DNA of 64,000 bases from Clostridia bacterium (GTDB lineage Bacteria > Bacillota > Clostridia > Christensenellales > CAG-917): contig JAFZVB010000014.1 of NCBI GenBank assembly GCA_017618055.1, positions 1 through 64,000 of the forward strand, in the 5' to 3' direction. A program made the translations under genes and the position numbers. The notes under the pieces are model-generated. The model searched no databases. It was not told where the DNA came from and worked only from the letters and a program-made list of their open reading frames with translations. Position 1 is the stretch's first letter. Every line of letters starts with the position of its first letter. Below are positions 25,775 through 33,799 of this stretch, one piece after another.

Positions 25775-27090
25775 TGGAGAAGATGATAGATCACATTCGC
25801 TTGGCATATAACGCCTTAGAAAAAGTCTTTGTTAAAAAGATTTACTCAGACAATGCCATTACAGAAGATGATTCCAATCTTTCTGCAAGAATTACTCTTG
25901 GAGTATTAGAGAAGAATGTGTATCTAGAATATATCCTTTCCCAAATCTGGAAGCAAGAACCAAATGAAAGAGTTAAGATAATTCTAAAGATTGGTGCATA
26001 TATGCTTTTGTTTATAGACAAAATTCCAGATTTTGCTGTTGTAAACGAAACAGTTAACTTTGTTAAAAATAAATATAAGGACTCATTAAAGAGCAATAAT
26101 ACTCAAGAAAAGAAGTCCTTTAACCAATCTACATATAAATTCACAAACTTTATTCTAAATTCAATTTGCAGAAAAGAATATAAACTTCCAAAAGAGGAAG
26201 ATTCTAACTATTTATCCATAACATATTCCAAACCACAATGGTTCATAGACAGGATGATAAAAGAATTTGGAGAGGGAAATACTCTAAAAGTTCTTAAAGA
26301 TAATGTCTCCGTTTATGATTATGAACACATAAGAATTAACTCTAGAAAAGATAAGGATGAAATTGTTCATAAACTAGAAGAAAGTAAGTCCATAATTAGA
26401 AAAACTTTAGTTGGAGGATATGTTGTAAAGAAAAATGACGAGATAAAAAAACTCTTTAATAAAGGGGATATAACATATCAATCTCCGTCTTCCATGATTG
26501 CAGTTCAAGGATTTAATCCAGATTCTGGATTACAAATTCTAGATTTATGTTCAGCACCAGGTGGAAAGAGTGTATATCTTGGTGAGCTTTGTCCAGACAG
26601 TAAGATCCTTGCTTGTGATATCTCAGAAGATAGATTAAGAAAGGTTGAGCAATATGCAAAACGTATGAATGTATCCAATATTGAGACAAAAGTAATGGAT
26701 GCAACACAATTTAATGACAAACTAGTTAATAAATATGATTACATTCTTGTAGATGCTCCATGCACATGCTTTGGTACGTTTGTAAAGCAGCCAGATGTGT
26801 TTATACAGCACGATGAGTCTGACATTGATAAATTATCCGAAACACAGACAAAAATCCTTCTAAACGCCTTTAAATACCTCAAAGCAAATGGAACAATTAT
26901 TTATTCAACTTGTACATTATTCAAAAAAGAGAATGATGATGTAATTAAGACAGCTTTGAAGTCAAATTCTAACTTTATGTTAGAAAAAATAGATGTAGAT
27001 ATAAACAACAAAGGAATAATAAGACTTCTTCCTAATAAAGAATGGGAAGGATTCTTTGTAGCAAAGATTGTTAAAAAAGGAGAGAATTAA
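25774..27090 (+). CDS. rsmB: 16S rRNA (cytosine-967-C5)-methyltransferase
   Basis: 438 residues. An N-terminal NusB-like RNA-binding domain (about 1-135) precedes a Rossmann methyltransferase domain with DLCSAPGGKS for S-adenosylmethionine, DAPCTCFGT with one catalytic cysteine, and YSTCTL with the second. This is the RsmB/Fmu layout. It lies between fmt and rlmN with overlapping stops and starts. Confidence 0.95.
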   Translation: MEKMIDHIRLAYNALEKVFVKKIYSDNAITEDDSNLSARITLGVLEKNVYLEYILSQIWKQEPNERVKIILKIGAYMLLFIDKIPDFAVVNETVNFVKNKYKDSLKSNNTQEKKSFNQSTYKFTNFILNSICRKEYKLPKEEDSNYLSITYSKPQWFIDRMIKEFGEGNTLKVLKDNVSVYDYEHIRINSRKDKDEIVHKLEESKSIIRKTLVGGYVVKKNDEIKKLFNKGDITYQSPSSMIAVQGFNPDSGLQILDLCSAPGGKSVYLGELCPDSKILACDISEDRLRKVEQYAKRMNVSNIETKVMDATQFNDKLVNKYDYILVDAPCTCFGTFVKQPDVFIQHDESDIDKLSETQTKILLNAFKYLKANGTIIYSTCTLFKKENDDVIKTALKSNSNFMLEKIDVDINNKGIIRLLPNKEWEGFFVAKIVKKGEN

Positions 27091-28127
27091 TGATAGATTT
27101 TGCATCATTAAACGAAGAAGAAATCTTAAAGTTATTACCAGAAGGAACACCAAAATATATGGCTTCCAATATTTTCTCCTTTATACACAACGGAGCATCC
27201 TTTAATGATATGACTTCCATTAAGAAAGATTTGAGAGCATATTTAGAAGAGAATTACATTGCAAATCCTATAAAAATCAAAGAAACATATGTATCTAAAG
27301 ATGGTTCAAAGAAATTCTTATATGAGCTTCCAGATGGAAATCTAATTGAAGGTGTATTTATGCCACATAATTATGGAGATACACTTTGTGTAAGTACTCA
27401 AGTTGGTTGTCCTATGGGATGTGCTTTCTGTGCTTCTGGACTTAATGGATTAGTTAGAAATCTAACACCAGGAGAAATACTTGGACAGGTTATTGCCATT
27501 AACAAATTAGAAGGTGGGAATACAAAGGAAAGAAAGATAACAAATGTTGTATTAATGGGCAGTGGAGAACCTATGGTAAACTATGACAATGTTATCAAAT
27601 TCTTTGAGTTAGTTTCATCTCCAAAGGGATTAAATATTTCTTTAAGAAATATATCTCTTTCTACTTGTGGTCTTGCAGATAAGATTATAGATCTTGCAGA
27701 TTCTCCATATCATCCAACTTTATCTATATCTTTGCATGCTCCAATAGATGAATTAAGACAGACAATTATGCCAGTTGCAAAGAGTGTAGATCTTAAGACA
27801 TTAATAAATGCAACAAAGTATTATTTCAACAAGACTGGAAGAAGAGTTATCTTTGAATATTCCATGATAGATGGTGTAAATGATACTAACGAAATAGCAA
27901 AGAAATTGGCACTTCTTGTATCTGGATTCCCTACACACATTAATTTAATTAAATTAAATGATGTAAAAGAGAAAGGATTCAAAGGATCTAGGATGGAAAG
28001 AATAAAAGAATTTATGTCCATCTTGGAAAAGAATGGTGCATCTGTAACATTAAGACGTAGTTTTGGTAATGATATAGAAGGTGCTTGCGGACAACTTAGA
28101 GCAAACTATATAAAAGGACAGGAATAA
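27090..28127 (+). CDS. rlmN: Dual-specificity 23S rRNA/tRNA adenine-C2 methyltransferase (radical SAM)
   Basis: 345 residues with the radical SAM cluster motif CPMGCAFC near residues 107-114, VLMGSGEPM, and SISLHAPIDELR. The RlmN family methylates A2503 of 23S rRNA and A37 of some tRNAs. In many Firmicutes prpC and prkC follow; here rsgA follows directly. Confidence 0.96.
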   Translation: MIDFASLNEEEILKLLPEGTPKYMASNIFSFIHNGASFNDMTSIKKDLRAYLEENYIANPIKIKETYVSKDGSKKFLYELPDGNLIEGVFMPHNYGDTLCVSTQVGCPMGCAFCASGLNGLVRNLTPGEILGQVIAINKLEGGNTKERKITNVVLMGSGEPMVNYDNVIKFFELVSSPKGLNISLRNISLSTCGLADKIIDLADSPYHPTLSISLHAPIDELRQTIMPVAKSVDLKTLINATKYYFNKTGRRVIFEYSMIDGVNDTNEIAKKLALLVSGFPTHINLIKLNDVKEKGFKGSRMERIKEFMSILEKNGASVTLRRSFGNDIEGACGQLRANYIKGQE

Positions 28128-29026
28128 TGGGAAAGGAGTACAAGAAAACTAAAACTCAAACAGGAAAAGTAATCAAGCATGTTGCTGCTAGATTTGTAGT
28201 CTTATCCGAAGGCAAAAGAGTTAATTGTATTGCCAGAAAAAAGATAAGAGGAAAGGACTATTACAGTGATGCTGTAGATGAAATTTTAGTTGGAGATATA
28301 GTTGAGTTCCAAAGGGATAGAGATGTATTCATTATAGAAAAAGTCTTGCCTAGAAAGAATCAACTTTTAAGACCTTATGTATCTAATATAGATACATGTT
28401 TAATAGTTATTTCTCCAATTCCTGAACCAGATTTCTTACTTGTAGATAAAGTAATTGTTAACTGCTTACACCAAGGAATTGAACCAATTTTGGTTATAAA
28501 TAAAGTGGATATAGAGAAGATAGATGTTTCAGATTATGAGAAGATTTGTCCTATATATTACACATCTGCAAACACCAATGAAGGTCTGGATTTATTACTT
28601 CAAAAAATAGATGGAAAAACTACTTGTTTAGCAGGTCAAAGTGCTGTTGGAAAGAGCTCTTTAATCAATGCAATTTTGAACAATAATAGACAATCTATAG
28701 GTGAGTTATCTAGACAAACACAAAGAGGTACTAACACCACAAGAATAACAGAAATTATCAACATTAAAGATAACACTTATATTGTAGATACTTGTGGATT
28801 TTCTATGCTTGAAACAATAGATATAGAACCAGAAGATTTAAGATTTTACTATGAAGAATTTGAGGAATTTAGAAATGATTGCAAGTTCAATTCTTGTACT
28901 CATATAAATGAACCGGATTGTGAAGTATTAAAGCACGTTGGGAAAGAAATATCTCTAAAGAGATATGAAAGATATAAAACAATATATAACGAACTAATTG
29001 AAAGGAGAAATAAGAGGTATGAGTAA
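28127..29026 (+). CDS. rsgA: Ribosome small-subunit-dependent GTPase A
   Basis: 299 residues: an N-terminal OB fold, a circularly permuted GTPase with NKVD (G4) ahead of GQSAVGKSSL (G1), and a zinc-binding tail with CKFNSCTH then PDC. It acts late in 30S subunit maturation. The rpe start lies inside its last codons. Confidence 0.96.
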   Translation: MGKEYKKTKTQTGKVIKHVAARFVVLSEGKRVNCIARKKIRGKDYYSDAVDEILVGDIVEFQRDRDVFIIEKVLPRKNQLLRPYVSNIDTCLIVISPIPEPDFLLVDKVIVNCLHQGIEPILVINKVDIEKIDVSDYEKICPIYYTSANTNEGLDLLLQKIDGKTTCLAGQSAVGKSSLINAILNNNRQSIGELSRQTQRGTNTTRITEIINIKDNTYIVDTCGFSMLETIDIEPEDLRFYYEEFEEFRNDCKFNSCTHINEPDCEVLKHVGKEISLKRYERYKTIYNELIERRNKRYE

Positions 29027-29669
29027 CATTAAAATCGCACCATCCATATTATCTGGAGACTTTGCAAATATGGGTAAAACTGTTGAGTTAGTTAAAGAAT
29101 GGGGAGCAGACTGGGTACATGTAGACGTAATGGACGGAGTATATGTTCCAAATATCACATTTGGTATGCCAATGGTTAAGGCATTAAGAAAGCACACAGA
29201 TTTAGTAATGGACGTTCATCTTATGATCACATTACCAGAAAAATATGTTGGAGAATTCTGTGATAGTGGTGCAGATATGGTTACATTCCATCCAGATGCA
29301 TCTAAAGATGTACAAGGAGCAATTAACATTGTTAAAAGCAAAGGAAAGAAGGTCGGTTTAGTAGTAAATGCAGACCAACCATTCTCAATTGCTGAGCCAT
29401 ATCTAGATCAAATTGATATGTTGCTTATCATGACAGTTCAAGCTGGATTTGGTGGACAATCTTTTATTGAAGCATGTGTAGATAAAATTAGACTCGGTGC
29501 AGAAGCAAAGAAAAAATATGGCTACAAATATGATATAGAGGTAGATGGTGGAGTATCTCCAAAGAATTCATCTCTTGTTATTGAAGCTGGTGCAAATGTT
29601 TTAGTTGCAGGTAGTGCAGTATTCAAAGCAGAATCACCATCTCAAGCAGTAATCGATTTAAGAAAGTAA
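29019..29669 (+). CDS. rpe: Ribulose-phosphate 3-epimerase
   Basis: 216 residues from the ATG at 29019, which gives the typical N-terminus MSNIKIAPSILSGDF; a longer frame starts at 28998 inside rsgA. Metal and catalytic motifs are HVDVMDGVYVPN, DVHLM, VQAGFGGQSF and EVDGGV. It interconverts ribulose 5-phosphate and xylulose 5-phosphate. In many relatives a thiamine pyrophosphokinase gene follows; here it is replaced by the zinc-ribbon gene. Confidence 0.96.
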   Translation: MSNIKIAPSILSGDFANMGKTVELVKEWGADWVHVDVMDGVYVPNITFGMPMVKALRKHTDLVMDVHLMITLPEKYVGEFCDSGADMVTFHPDASKDVQGAINIVKSKGKKVGLVVNADQPFSIAEPYLDQIDMLLIMTVQAGFGGQSFIEACVDKIRLGAEAKKKYGYKYDIEVDGGVSPKNSSLVIEAGANVLVAGSAVFKAESPSQAVIDLRK

Positions 29670-29673
29670 TTTT

Positions 29674-31218
29674 ATGTCAAGAGATGTTGTAAATAGCGAT
29701 AAAATATTAATGTCAGAATGGGATTGGGCTAGGAACAACGCTCTTGGGTTTGATCCAAATTTAATAACACTTGGCAGCGATACAAAAGTTTGGTGGATAT
29801 GCACAAAATGTGGGTATGAATGGATGGCCTCTATTGGTCATAGAGATAGAGGTAGAGGATGTCCTAAATGTGCATTCAAATTAAGAATGCAAACAAGAGT
29901 TTCACATTATGGTAGTTTATTAGATAAAAACCCAAAATTATGCGAAGAATGGGACTATAAACGCAATAAAAATATAAAGCCAAATGAGGTTTTGCCTGGC
30001 TCTGGATTAAGAGTGTGGTGGAAATGTAAAAATTGCGGATTTGAATGGCAGGCTAGTATTTCAAATAGAAACTCTAAAAGTAATAAAACAAAATGTCCAA
30101 ATTGTTCCTTAGTTTATCAATCTTCAATTGCAGAAAAAATAGTTTTGTTTTATTTATCTAAATTATTTCCAGATATACAAGAAAACGTTAGGATGGACTA
30201 TCTAAATAATAGAGAATTAGATATGTTTTTGCCCAAATATAATATTGCAATTGAATATGATGGTGGAGCATGGCATGATAAGGTCTCAATAGATGAAGAA
30301 AAAGATTATTTATGTGCTCTTAACAACATACAATTAATTAGAATTAGAGAAAAATCATGTCCAACATTTAATAATTTATCCTATATTATTTGGACTGAAA
30401 AACCAAAAAATACTTATGCAAAATTAAATGAACCAATACGAGAATGTTTGGAATATATTTCCAAAAAAACAAATATTCAAAACAATATCATAGTTGATAT
30501 TGAAAAAGACTATGATAAAATCATAGGAATTATTAACCAAAAAGCAATAAACAATTCAATTGTAAATACAAATCTAATAAATGAATGGGACTACAGTTTG
30601 AATACTATTGATCCTCATTTTGTTTCTACATGTTCTAATAAAATATTGTGGTGGAGATGTAATAAATGTGGTTTTTCTTGGCGTTCGACAGTTAATAATA
30701 GAACAAATGGTCAAGGTTGTCCTTATTGCTCACATAAAGTAATAAAAACCGGATATAACGATTTAGCAACTACACATCCAGATTTATTAAGCGAATGGGA
30801 TTATTCCAAAAACACTATAAATCCAAAAGAAATTTTCGCAGGTTCTAATAAAAAAGTATGGTGGATATGCAAAGCATATGGTCATTCTTGGGAAGCTGTT
30901 ATCAATTCGAGAAGTTATGGGAAGTCTAATTGTCCTTATTGTACAAATAAGAAAGTACTTATAGGTTTTAATGATTTAGCAACTACACATCCAGAATTAT
31001 TATGTGAATGGAATTATGATAAAAATACGATTAAACCTACCGAAATTACAGCAGGATGTAATAAAAAAGTATGGTGGATTTGTAAAAAATGTCATAGTGA
31101 ATGGGAAACTGCTCCAAATCATAGAACATCTAACAACAAAACAAATTGTCCTAGATGTGCAGAAAAATACATCGGACAAATTAATAGTATAAAGAGAAGA
31201 AAAGATTATAAAAAATAG
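29674..31218 (+). CDS. Zinc-ribbon repeat protein with an internal Vsr/DUF559-like nuclease domain
   Basis: 514 residues. Five copies of a zinc-ribbon repeat of the DUF4379 type share the pattern EWD-x-x-x-N, then GS-x-x-x-V/L-WW-x-C-x-x-C-G-x-x-W and C-P-x-C. Two precede and three follow a central domain (about 150-240). The central domain has SSIAEKIV, ELDMFLPKYNIAIEYDG and WH, the arrangement of acidic residues seen in very-short-patch-repair and DUF559 endonucleases of the PD-(D/E)xK class. In the fourth ribbon the second cysteine is a tyrosine (CKAYGHSW), so that site is probably degenerate. The gene is visibly more AT-rich than its neighbours. It starts 4 nt after rpe. A DNA-targeting role, perhaps in defence or mobile-element biology, is inferred. 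Confidence 0.8.
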   Translation: MSRDVVNSDKILMSEWDWARNNALGFDPNLITLGSDTKVWWICTKCGYEWMASIGHRDRGRGCPKCAFKLRMQTRVSHYGSLLDKNPKLCEEWDYKRNKNIKPNEVLPGSGLRVWWKCKNCGFEWQASISNRNSKSNKTKCPNCSLVYQSSIAEKIVLFYLSKLFPDIQENVRMDYLNNRELDMFLPKYNIAIEYDGGAWHDKVSIDEEKDYLCALNNIQLIRIREKSCPTFNNLSYIIWTEKPKNTYAKLNEPIRECLEYISKKTNIQNNIIVDIEKDYDKIIGIINQKAINNSIVNTNLINEWDYSLNTIDPHFVSTCSNKILWWRCNKCGFSWRSTVNNRTNGQGCPYCSHKVIKTGYNDLATTHPDLLSEWDYSKNTINPKEIFAGSNKKVWWICKAYGHSWEAVINSRSYGKSNCPYCTNKKVLIGFNDLATTHPELLCEWNYDKNTIKPTEITAGCNKKVWWICKKCHSEWETAPNHRTSNNKTNCPRCAEKYIGQINSIKRRKDYKK

Positions 31219-31256
31219 GAAGAAACATTGATTCCTTCCTATTTATACCTTTTTAT
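31214..31256 (+). terminator. Terminator of the yicC-rpe operon
   Basis: AATAGGAAG pairs with CTTCCTATT; the stem includes the stop codon of the zinc-ribbon gene and is followed by a T-rich tract (TTTTTATTT). Confidence 0.8.
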
Positions 31257-31302
31257 TTAAGTGCCACTTTTGGGGTTCACTTCATAAATTCCTCCATTTT
31301 TT

Positions 31303-31330
31303 ATATAGAAAAAGTGTGATTTCTCACACT
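31303..31330 (-). terminator. Terminator of rpmB
   Basis: On the minus strand AGTGTGA-GAAA-TCACACT is followed by TTTTTCTAT. A second AT-rich inverted repeat (TTTACTA-TAAA-TAGTAAA) lies closer to the rpmB stop. Confidence 0.82.
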
Positions 31331-31391
31331 CAAACTACTATCTTTTTTCCATCTTTTACTATAAATAGTAAAGAGGAGAGTCTTATCAAGA

Positions 31392-31583
31392 TTATACTCT
31401 TTCTACTTTGCCACTTCTTAAGCAACGTGTGCAAACATATTCATATTTGAATCCACCATTAGCTGTCTTAACTTTAACCTTTTGTACATTAGCACTCCAG
31501 CTACGGCATGTTTTTCTATGTGAGTGAGAAATTTGGTTACCACTCATTTGTCCTTTTCCACATACACTACATACTCTTGACAT
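31392..31583 (-). CDS. rpmB: Ribosomal protein bL28
   Basis: 63 residues from the ATG at 31583, chosen because a GGAGG lies just upstream and the normal N-terminus is MSRVCSVCGKG. The N-terminal CxxC and the later CTRC pair make it the zinc-binding form. KRSHRKT-like residues (HSHRKTCRSW) and CLRSGKV are typical. It is transcribed opposite to its neighbours, from its own promoter, as is common for rpmB beside the asp23-fakA genes. Confidence 0.96.
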   Translation of the reverse strand: MSRVCSVCGKGQMSGNQISHSHRKTCRSWSANVQKVKVKTANGGFKYEYVCTRCLRSGKVERV

Positions 31584-31618
31584 GATTCCTACCTCCATTA
31601 AGGTTTATAAGCGTACCT

Positions 31619-31647
31619 ATTTTAACGTATTTTACTTTTCTTGGCAA
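31619..31647 (-). promoter_or_regulatory. Promoter of rpmB
   Basis: Minus strand TTGCCA, 17 bp, TAAAAT. Confidence 0.68.
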
Positions 31648-31670
31648 CTATTTATTACAATAATTTTTAT

Positions 31671-31699
31671 TTGCTTTACTTATTATTATATTTTATAAT
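31671..31699 (+). promoter_or_regulatory. Promoter of asp23-fakA-recG
   Basis: TTGCTT, 17 bp, TATAAT, with a leader of about 32 nt. Confidence 0.72.
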
Positions 31700-31737
31700 A
31701 TCTACGATTAACTTAAGGGTTATATAACGAAGTAAAT

Positions 31738-32088
31738 ATGTCACTAACAACATATAACAAATATGGAAAATTATCAATATCTGAGGATGTAGTTGCAGTA
31801 ATCGCTAATGTTACTGCTTCTGAATGTTATGGCGTGGTAGATTTAGTATCACGTAGGTTCTCAGAAAATTTCTCCCATATGTTTAACCATGACCAATACA
31901 ATAAAGGTGTAAAAGTTACCACAGATGACAACTACATTTATGTAGATGTTTATCCAATTCTTAAAGTTGGTGTTAATGTAGAAGCTGTTAAAAAATCTTT
32001 AGCAGATACTATTTCTTTTAACCTTGAAAAACTAACTGGTATGAGAGTTAAACACGTACAAGTTAATGTTGTTGGAATTCGAATATGA
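31738..32088 (+). CDS. Asp23/Gls24-family protein
   Basis: 116 residues of the Asp23/Gls24 (YloU-type) family, with the GKLSISEDVVAVIANVTASECYGV start and the hydrophobic/charged C-terminal VKHVQVNVVGI strand. Family members are abundant envelope-stress-related cytoplasmic proteins. It always lies next to the DAK-domain gene that follows here 38 nt downstream. Confidence 0.92.
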   Translation: MSLTTYNKYGKLSISEDVVAVIANVTASECYGVVDLVSRRFSENFSHMFNHDQYNKGVKVTTDDNYIYVDVYPILKVGVNVEAVKKSLADTISFNLEKLTGMRVKHVQVNVVGIRI

Positions 32089-32126
32089 GAAGGATTGAAT
32101 TACTTGTAATTCATAAATATAGATAA

Positions 32127-33794
32127 ATGGATACAATAAACGGTGTACAACTTAAAAAAATGTTTGAAGGTGGTCTAAACGCATTAGGCGTTAACCGTCA
32201 AGCAATAGATGAATTAAATGTTTTCCCAGTACCAGATGGAGATACTGGAACAAATATGTATTTAACTTATTCATCTGCAATCAAACTCGTAAACGAGGCA
32301 AATTCAGATGATATGTCAGATATATCTTTAGCATTCTCTAAAGGCGCATTCAACGGAGCAAGAGGCAACTCGGGTGTTATTACATCTCAGATCTTAAAAG
32401 GATTTGCTACTGCTTTGAATGCAAAAACAGAAATGTCTGCAAAAGATTTAGCAAATGCAATGAAGTCTGGAACAGAAATTGCATATTCAGCTGTTAAGAA
32501 ACCACAAGAAGGAACAATTTTAACTGTTATAAGAGTTATGTCCGAAACTGCTCAAAAGGCTGCTAGAACTCGTAACGTAACAGTTGTCTCATTACTTGAG
32601 AAAGTAATAGAGTCTGGTAAAGAGATCCTTGCTAAGACTCCAGAAATGCTTCCTGTTCTTGCAAAGGCTGGTGTTGTAGATGCTGGTGGTACTGGTATTC
32701 TTATAGTATTTGAAGGTTTCCTTGCTGCATTAACAGATACAGAAGTAAGAGTCATTGAAACTAAGTCTCAAAAAGATTCAGATGGTTCTGCATTACCACA
32801 AAATCAAGGTAAAGCAGCAAATATGTCTTTAGACAATGACTATGAAAATATTACATTCTATTACTGCACAGAATTCTTTGTAGCACATTTAAATAGAACA
32901 ACAACTTCAATAGAAGTTGATAAATTCAGAGATTACCTTTGCACAATAGGAGATTGCGTTTTAGTTATCGCAGATACAGATAGAATTAAAGTTCATGTTC
33001 ATACAAATCAACCAAACCTTGCATTAGGTAGAGCTTTACAATTAGGTGAACTTGTAAATCTCAAGATTGAGAACATGATGGAACAACATAGACAAATCTA
33101 TGGCGAACAACCAGAACCAGAAGAAGAATTAGATGAACCATCAGAATTTGCAATGGTTGCAATTGCAGCTGGAGATGGAATTACACAAATCTTCAAGGAT
33201 TTACTTGTAAAAGAAATTGTTGAAGGTGGACAAACAATGAATCCAAGTGTTTATGACATCCTTAATGCAATTAACAAGTCTAACTCAGATCATGTCTTCG
33301 TTCTTCCAAATAACTCAAATATTATCCTTGCTGCAAACCAAGCAAAAGATTTAACAGATAAAGATGTAAGAGTTATACCAACCACAAACATCCCAGAAGG
33401 TATTTCAGCTGCTTTGGTAATGAATCCTGAACTTTCTGCCGAGGAAAACGAACTAAATATGCTAAAAGCTGCTAAAAACGTAAAATCTGCAGAAGTTACA
33501 CATGCTGTAAGAAATACAAGAATAAACGGGTTCAATGTTAAGGAAGGAGATATTATAGGAATTGCTAATAAGAAGATAATTGCAAAATCTGCATCAATTA
33601 ACGAGGCTACAGTTCAAACTGTTGGCAAAATCATAGGTAGATGCGAAATGTTGACTCTTTATTACGGAGAAGGCGTTACAGAAGACGAAGCAATGAATCT
33701 TGTAGAAAGAATCTCTCAAAAGTATCCAGATATTGAAGTTGCTGCTTATTACGGTGGACAACAACATTATTACTACGTTATTTCAGCTGAATAA
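32127..33794 (+). CDS. fakA: DAK-domain fatty acid kinase subunit (FakA/YloV)
   Basis: 555 residues. The N-terminal DhaL ATP-binding domain has LNVFPVPDGDTGTNM with the Mg-binding aspartates and ARGNSGVI. The middle and C-terminal parts contain the DegV-like and DAK1-like regions of FakA (HVHTNQP, YYGGQQHYYY). FakA phosphorylates fatty acids bound to a FakB partner, feeding exogenous fatty acids into phospholipids. No FakB gene is in the window. Confidence 0.92.
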   Translation: MDTINGVQLKKMFEGGLNALGVNRQAIDELNVFPVPDGDTGTNMYLTYSSAIKLVNEANSDDMSDISLAFSKGAFNGARGNSGVITSQILKGFATALNAKTEMSAKDLANAMKSGTEIAYSAVKKPQEGTILTVIRVMSETAQKAARTRNVTVVSLLEKVIESGKEILAKTPEMLPVLAKAGVVDAGGTGILIVFEGFLAALTDTEVRVIETKSQKDSDGSALPQNQGKAANMSLDNDYENITFYYCTEFFVAHLNRTTTSIEVDKFRDYLCTIGDCVLVIADTDRIKVHVHTNQPNLALGRALQLGELVNLKIENMMEQHRQIYGEQPEPEEELDEPSEFAMVAIAAGDGITQIFKDLLVKEIVEGGQTMNPSVYDILNAINKSNSDHVFVLPNNSNIILAANQAKDLTDKDVRVIPTTNIPEGISAALVMNPELSAEENELNMLKAAKNVKSAEVTHAVRNTRINGFNVKEGDIIGIANKKIIAKSASINEATVQTVGKIIGRCEMLTLYYGEGVTEDEAMNLVERISQKYPDIEVAAYYGGQQHYYYVISAE

Positions 33795-33799
33795 AATTA

